Source: Nemertoderma westbladi
Taxonomy: Eukaryota; Xenacoelomorpha; Nemertodermatida; Nemertodermatidae
Assembly: GCA_032718475.1 (NCBI GenBank)
Contig: JAUCBJ010000685.1
Coordinates: 1 to 31,435 of the forward strand
Direction: 5' to 3'
DNA length: 31,435 bases
The position numbers were made by a program, and so were the translations under genes. Under the pieces are notes generated by a model. The model had not been told where the DNA came from. It saw only the letters and a program-made list of their open reading frames with translations, and did no database searches. Below, in pieces: positions 27,881-31,435 of the stretch (its first letter is position 1; each line of letters opens with the position of its first letter).

Positions 27881-29493
27881 ATCTACTTGGTCGAAATCCG
27901 TTTTGGCTCTTACGCAGTAGTTTCTCATGTGAGGCCTAATCCTATATAGAATCATTTTATTGTATATTTTGGCAGCTAACACAAGCAGACAGATCCCACG
28001 ATAGTTTGTTGGTATGCCGAGGTCTCCTTTCTTGGGGAGAGGCTTTAGTTGACCTTTAGTACAAATTGGTGGTGGCTTTTCCCCTTTTAACATCCGGTTG
28101 CAAACATTCAATAAATGGTCTGTTTAGCACTCCTGTTTTCCATACCTCCGCTGGGATTTAATCTAATCCACTCGCTTTAATATTGGACATGCTTTTAATG
28201 CTTCTTTGGAGTTCGGCAGGCAAAGCGGTTTTGAACTTCTACTGTATCATAGTCTTGTAATAGACTGTAATCATAGTTGATTTGCTTGCTTATCATGGGT
28301 TTGCTGGCTCTCAAACTGAGTCTGATCTCTGCAGTCACAATTATGTGGTTAGGTTGAACGAGCTGTATGCCTCGCAGTTGATCATGCTGTTTCTCCACTT
28401 TTAGTTTATAAGGATGTAATCCAGTTGTGCTTTGGTTCCATTAAGGTATTGAAAGGTCCATAGCTTCCCCTTACTCTTTTCGAATGTGTTGTTTGTTGGC
28501 ATCAATTCACATTCTTCCATTAGGTCTAAAAGTAAGTACCCATTTCTGTTAGAACTGGTGTTATAGGTGTAATCCTTGATGTCTTCTGGGCCAATTTGCG
28601 CATTCAGGTCACCAGCAATGACTTTAACATTGTGTTACGGAATGTCCTTTATAAGTCCAGTCAGATCTTCATAAAACTTGACTGCTTGTTCTGGCTCTGA
28701 GGCATTTGTTGGACTGTAGCAACATAGTCTATACTGTAACTGTTGTATTGGGATTCCCATCAAATGTTGCGATCATAACCCTGGAATTTATAGATTCGAT
28801 GTTGTTTAGGGTCTTAAGTGCAAATGGGCTTAGCAGAATTCCTACTCCGCCAATTGATGCATTGGCCGAGTTTCTTACTGCTGAGCTTGTTACTAACGTC
28901 CATCCATTTCCAATGTCATTGTACTTCATGGCAGTGTCTTCATGACAAATCCGATGTTCTTTGTTATATTCCATTGCCAGAGCAACCATGTTGTCACCCT
29001 GTTTACCTTGTTCATTGTAGCAATCTTTCGTGTCTTTTTACATTTCAACAGGTTGGTTCTTCTTTCTTCTGTCTTATGTTCCAGTAGCCAATTTATCGAC
29101 CCCAGCCTGGTGTACCACTGAGGGACGCGGTCCTTGTTGACCCGGGCGACGACCGAGCCGGTATTTCTCCTGGAGGGTTCTCATACTCATATCTTTCAGT
29201 TACGAGAGTAAACCGCTTGTGGTCGCAACTCCTACAAGCGTCTTCGCAGTAGGTCGCCGTTGGTTGATTACCTTCCGAGACCTTGTCAGCATGTCTAGCC
29301 GTTGGTTGATTACCTTCCGCCGACCTTGTCAGCATGTCTAGCCGTTGATTGATTACCTTCCGCCTATCCATGGCCTACAGCCCTGCTGCCGACTGTAGGG
29401 GTCCTTTTGTTACACCCTGAACAAAGTATGCCTCCTGGGTTAGGTATCCAGTAGAGACAGAGCGGGGCGTGTATCATCCTCTATTGCAGATGC
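27881..29493 (-). mobile_element. RTE-like LINE copy, 5' complete, 3' missing
   Basis: Reverse-complement relative of 19677-22951, beginning GCATCTGCAATAGAG and the leader, then endonuclease with MDRRKVINQRLDML (29371 inward), YNKEHRICHEDTAMKYNDIG, TLVTSSAVRNSANASIGGVG, FDGNP and GDLNAQIG-type sequence. About 525 bp between the endonuclease end and the RT start (matching 20933-21459) is deleted. It then has RMLKGEKPPP and KPLPKKGDLGIPTNYRGICL and stops abruptly at the base matching 21802. The leader holds three copies of the 43-bp repeat rather than two. Frames are broken. Confidence 0.88.
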
Positions 29494-29605
29494 GTTCAAA
29501 TAACGTATGTGTAGGTGTATGGAAGAGTAGAAGCGATGCAAATTTCAATTAATCATTAGCCACCCACATTATATTCAGCCACATACACATACGTTATGTG
29601 AACGC
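29492..29605. repeat. 22-bp inverted repeat around a 70-bp spacer
   Basis: GCGTTCAAATAACGTATGTG-TA (29492-29513) and TACACATACGTTATGTGAAC-GC (29584-29605), one mismatch. It lies exactly beside the 5' end of the minus LINE copy. It could be a tiny palindromic element or a cruciform. Confidence 0.75.
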
Positions 29606-29719
29606 CCCTTTAATCAAAAAATCGTATTTTGAGAAAAATCGAATCAATCTAAAGTTTAACGGATCTGCACGAAAACATGTGAATGTCTGTTTGAACAACT
29701 TTTCACTCACTACATACGT

Positions 29720-30215
29720 AGTACTTACCAAGTTTGGTTTAGTTTCGGCAATGATTGGCTGACTTATCTTGGTTTTAATCAACAGTCTGAAACTGCAGGT
29801 ATCGACAGACAGGCTGCCTGATTTTTGACCAAAGTTCAGAATCATTCTAAACTTTTCACATAACACATGTTTACCAAGTTTGGTTTAATTTCATCAATGA
29901 TTGACAGACTTATTGCTGTTCTTATCATAACTTTGAAACTAATGGTCTGGTACCGACTGACAGACGGTCTGATCAGATTATTTCTAAACTTGAAACAACT
30001 GGTATGGTACCGACTGACAGACGGTCTGATCAGATTCTTTCTAAACTTGAAACAACTGGTCTGGTACCGACTGACAGGCGGTCTGATCAGATTCTTTCTA
30101 AACTTGAAACAACTGGTCTGGTACCGACTGACAGACGGTCTGATCAAATTCTTTCTAAACTTTTAACGAATTACATTCGCACAAAGTTTGCATTAATTTC
30201 ATTAAGGAATGACCG
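29720..30215. repeat. Compound minisatellite with a 57-bp unit
   Basis: Larger units start ACCAAGTTTGGTTTA at 29728 and 29873 (145 bp apart), with a diverged relative at about 30180. Inside the second, a 57-bp unit (CTGGTACCGACTGACAGACG, GTCTGATCAGATTC, TTTCTAAACTTG) occurs about four times to 30165. As 57 is 19 codons, both strands show repeated frames, but there is no other sign of a gene. Confidence 0.9.
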
Positions 30216-30239
30216 ATATTAGCGATCAAAAATTAGACG

Positions 30240-31435
30240 ACGACGACAGACAACTCTTTAATAAAATGTCCTTCGCCGTATGCATGTTTTAGTTTAAAAA
30301 AGTGGAGGGTTCCTGATAAATAAGCTTTCAAAGATTAGACTCCTAGAGCCAGTCAAGAGGTTGAGATATAGTGGAACCCATATGCGAAGCTCGCATACTT
30401 TCGTGGCTCGCCCCACAAAATCACCATTAAGTATTTGACTGAATTTTGACAGATTTGATTGAATTTCGACCGAATATTTCCACCATCCACAAGCGTAGCC
30501 TATGCAATAAGCTATGTTACCCGCACCGGGAATATTTCTCGTCATAGCAAACCAGGGATAAAGTTAATCAACACAGAGGCAAGGAAGTTATTACCAATAG
30601 AAACGCAAACTTTGTCAAGAAACAGTGCATTGCAACTCCCTGCGAGTAACGTAACACAGTGTCAATGAGACTGCATTATAATATTCAGCACTAAATGTTG
30701 AGCAAATAACAAAAGCGAATTGTATCAATCGCACTACGGCGCTTAATTAGCCAATTTGTAGGCAGTTCACCTACGGCAAAACAGCAGATGGGAAAATAGC
30801 GTGTCTGAACATAACTGCCCCAATATAATTGGGGAAAATGCGTAGCACTGGGGGAGGAGTTGACTGTCGATAACTACTGTAGACATACCATTATTGGGCT
30901 GGAATGTTAATAATGTCCTCGCTAAACCAACCAGCCCGCATAGATACGAAGTTACTTAATTAATCTCGTAAATTACGCGAATGCCCGACTGTATATAAAA
31001 TAGAAAAGCTAATATTGTTTACATTAAACTTATAATTATAAAATACAAAGCCAAAAAGCAAAATGAATGCTGCATTATATCATTATATACATCAAATAAA
31101 ATAAGACCTGAACCAACTATACGGAAAACTAACCGTGTAAGTAAAATTCACCTGAATCTAAGCTTGTAACTGCCACACAATCTAGCGGAAAAAAGGGATC
31201 ATTAGTTATAACTGCTTCAATACAAAATAAAACACTATCTAATCAACTAATTAGTTATACAGGGTGTAACACAAAATGTAATGCGATTCCATTGAATATT
31301 CTGGAAGTCTGTACCCTAACGGACGGAGTGAGTATTTATTGGTGTGACACTTATTTTATTGCTATAGAAACTCGAAATATGATACGGGGGTAAACGCTAC
31401 GGCGACAGCAGAGAACCACTCCCGAAAACGACAAA
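30240..31435. other. Intergenic, no gene seen
   Basis: AT-rich. It contains a short palindrome CCCCAATATAATTGGGG (30820-30836) and a 28-bp motif at 30389-30417 that resembles 18436-18465. No frame is supported. Confidence 0.45.

Noticed and set aside
29842-30166. Frames on both strands with a 19-residue repeat
   Set aside because: The 57-bp repeat length is a multiple of three, so openness is expected; both strands are open and no domain is seen.

Overview
This is a non-coding-rich animal nuclear DNA window, most likely from a marine or aquatic invertebrate. There are no operons or bacterial genes. It is AT-rich and packed with retrotransposons of several clades (RTE-like, CR1/L2-like and a further LINE, plus a Penelope-like fragment), tRNA-derived SINEs, inverted-repeat elements and minisatellites. 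One SINE carries a central domain resembling one I recall from mollusc and other invertebrate SINEs, which is only a weak taxonomic hint. I cannot name the species.

The only complete, confidently identified host gene is SCAP (SREBP cleavage-activating protein), on the minus strand at 12129-15485. It is one uninterrupted reading frame of about 1118 codons, from the first membrane segment through the sterol-sensing domain to the WD40 repeats. Vertebrate SCAP genes have many exons. A second host-gene fragment is a probable PH-domain terminal exon with splice acceptor, stop and poly(A) signal (minus, 7038-7468). A pair of related unknown ORFs (minus, about 370-976 and 9764-10333) sits in a duplicated block of about 680 bp. 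The last 200 bp of the two blocks are identical while the rest differs by about 11%.

Layout: 1-1093 unknown ORF copy 1; 1121-2400 a 22-bp satellite framed by terminal inverted repeats; 2556-3515 minus-strand LINE remnant; 3600-4450 old degenerate repeats; 4548-5490 an inverted-repeat element with a SINE nested in it (12-bp target duplication); 5535-6395 an RTE LINE copy with an inverted 5' part (twin-priming shape); 7038-7468 PH exon; 7560-7940 LINE fragment; 8005-8381 a 28-bp minisatellite; 8490-9495 LINE and Penelope-like fragments; 9767-10448 ORF copy 2; 10570-10735 a second copy of the inverted-repeat family; 12129-15485 SCAP; 15950-16165 a 105-bp duplication; 17050-18125 CR1/L2-like fragments with a tRNA-SINE; 19095-19260 a second SINE; 19448-24010 inverted arrays of a GGCCGAAACGTCC motif enclosing a nearly full-length RTE LINE (19677-22951) with an 11-bp target duplication; 24935-27128 a 2.2-kb element with about 235-bp terminal inverted repeats and an internal 68-bp satellite with trimeric higher-order structure; 27881-29493 a second, minus-strand RTE copy; 29720-30190 a 57-bp minisatellite; 30240-31435 no recognisable gene.

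The most notable theme is that two unrelated elements (1121-2400 and 24935-27128) have the same architecture: terminal inverted repeats around an internal satellite array. This fits satellite DNA being born in, or carried by, non-autonomous DNA elements. All repeat counts and alignments were done by eye.
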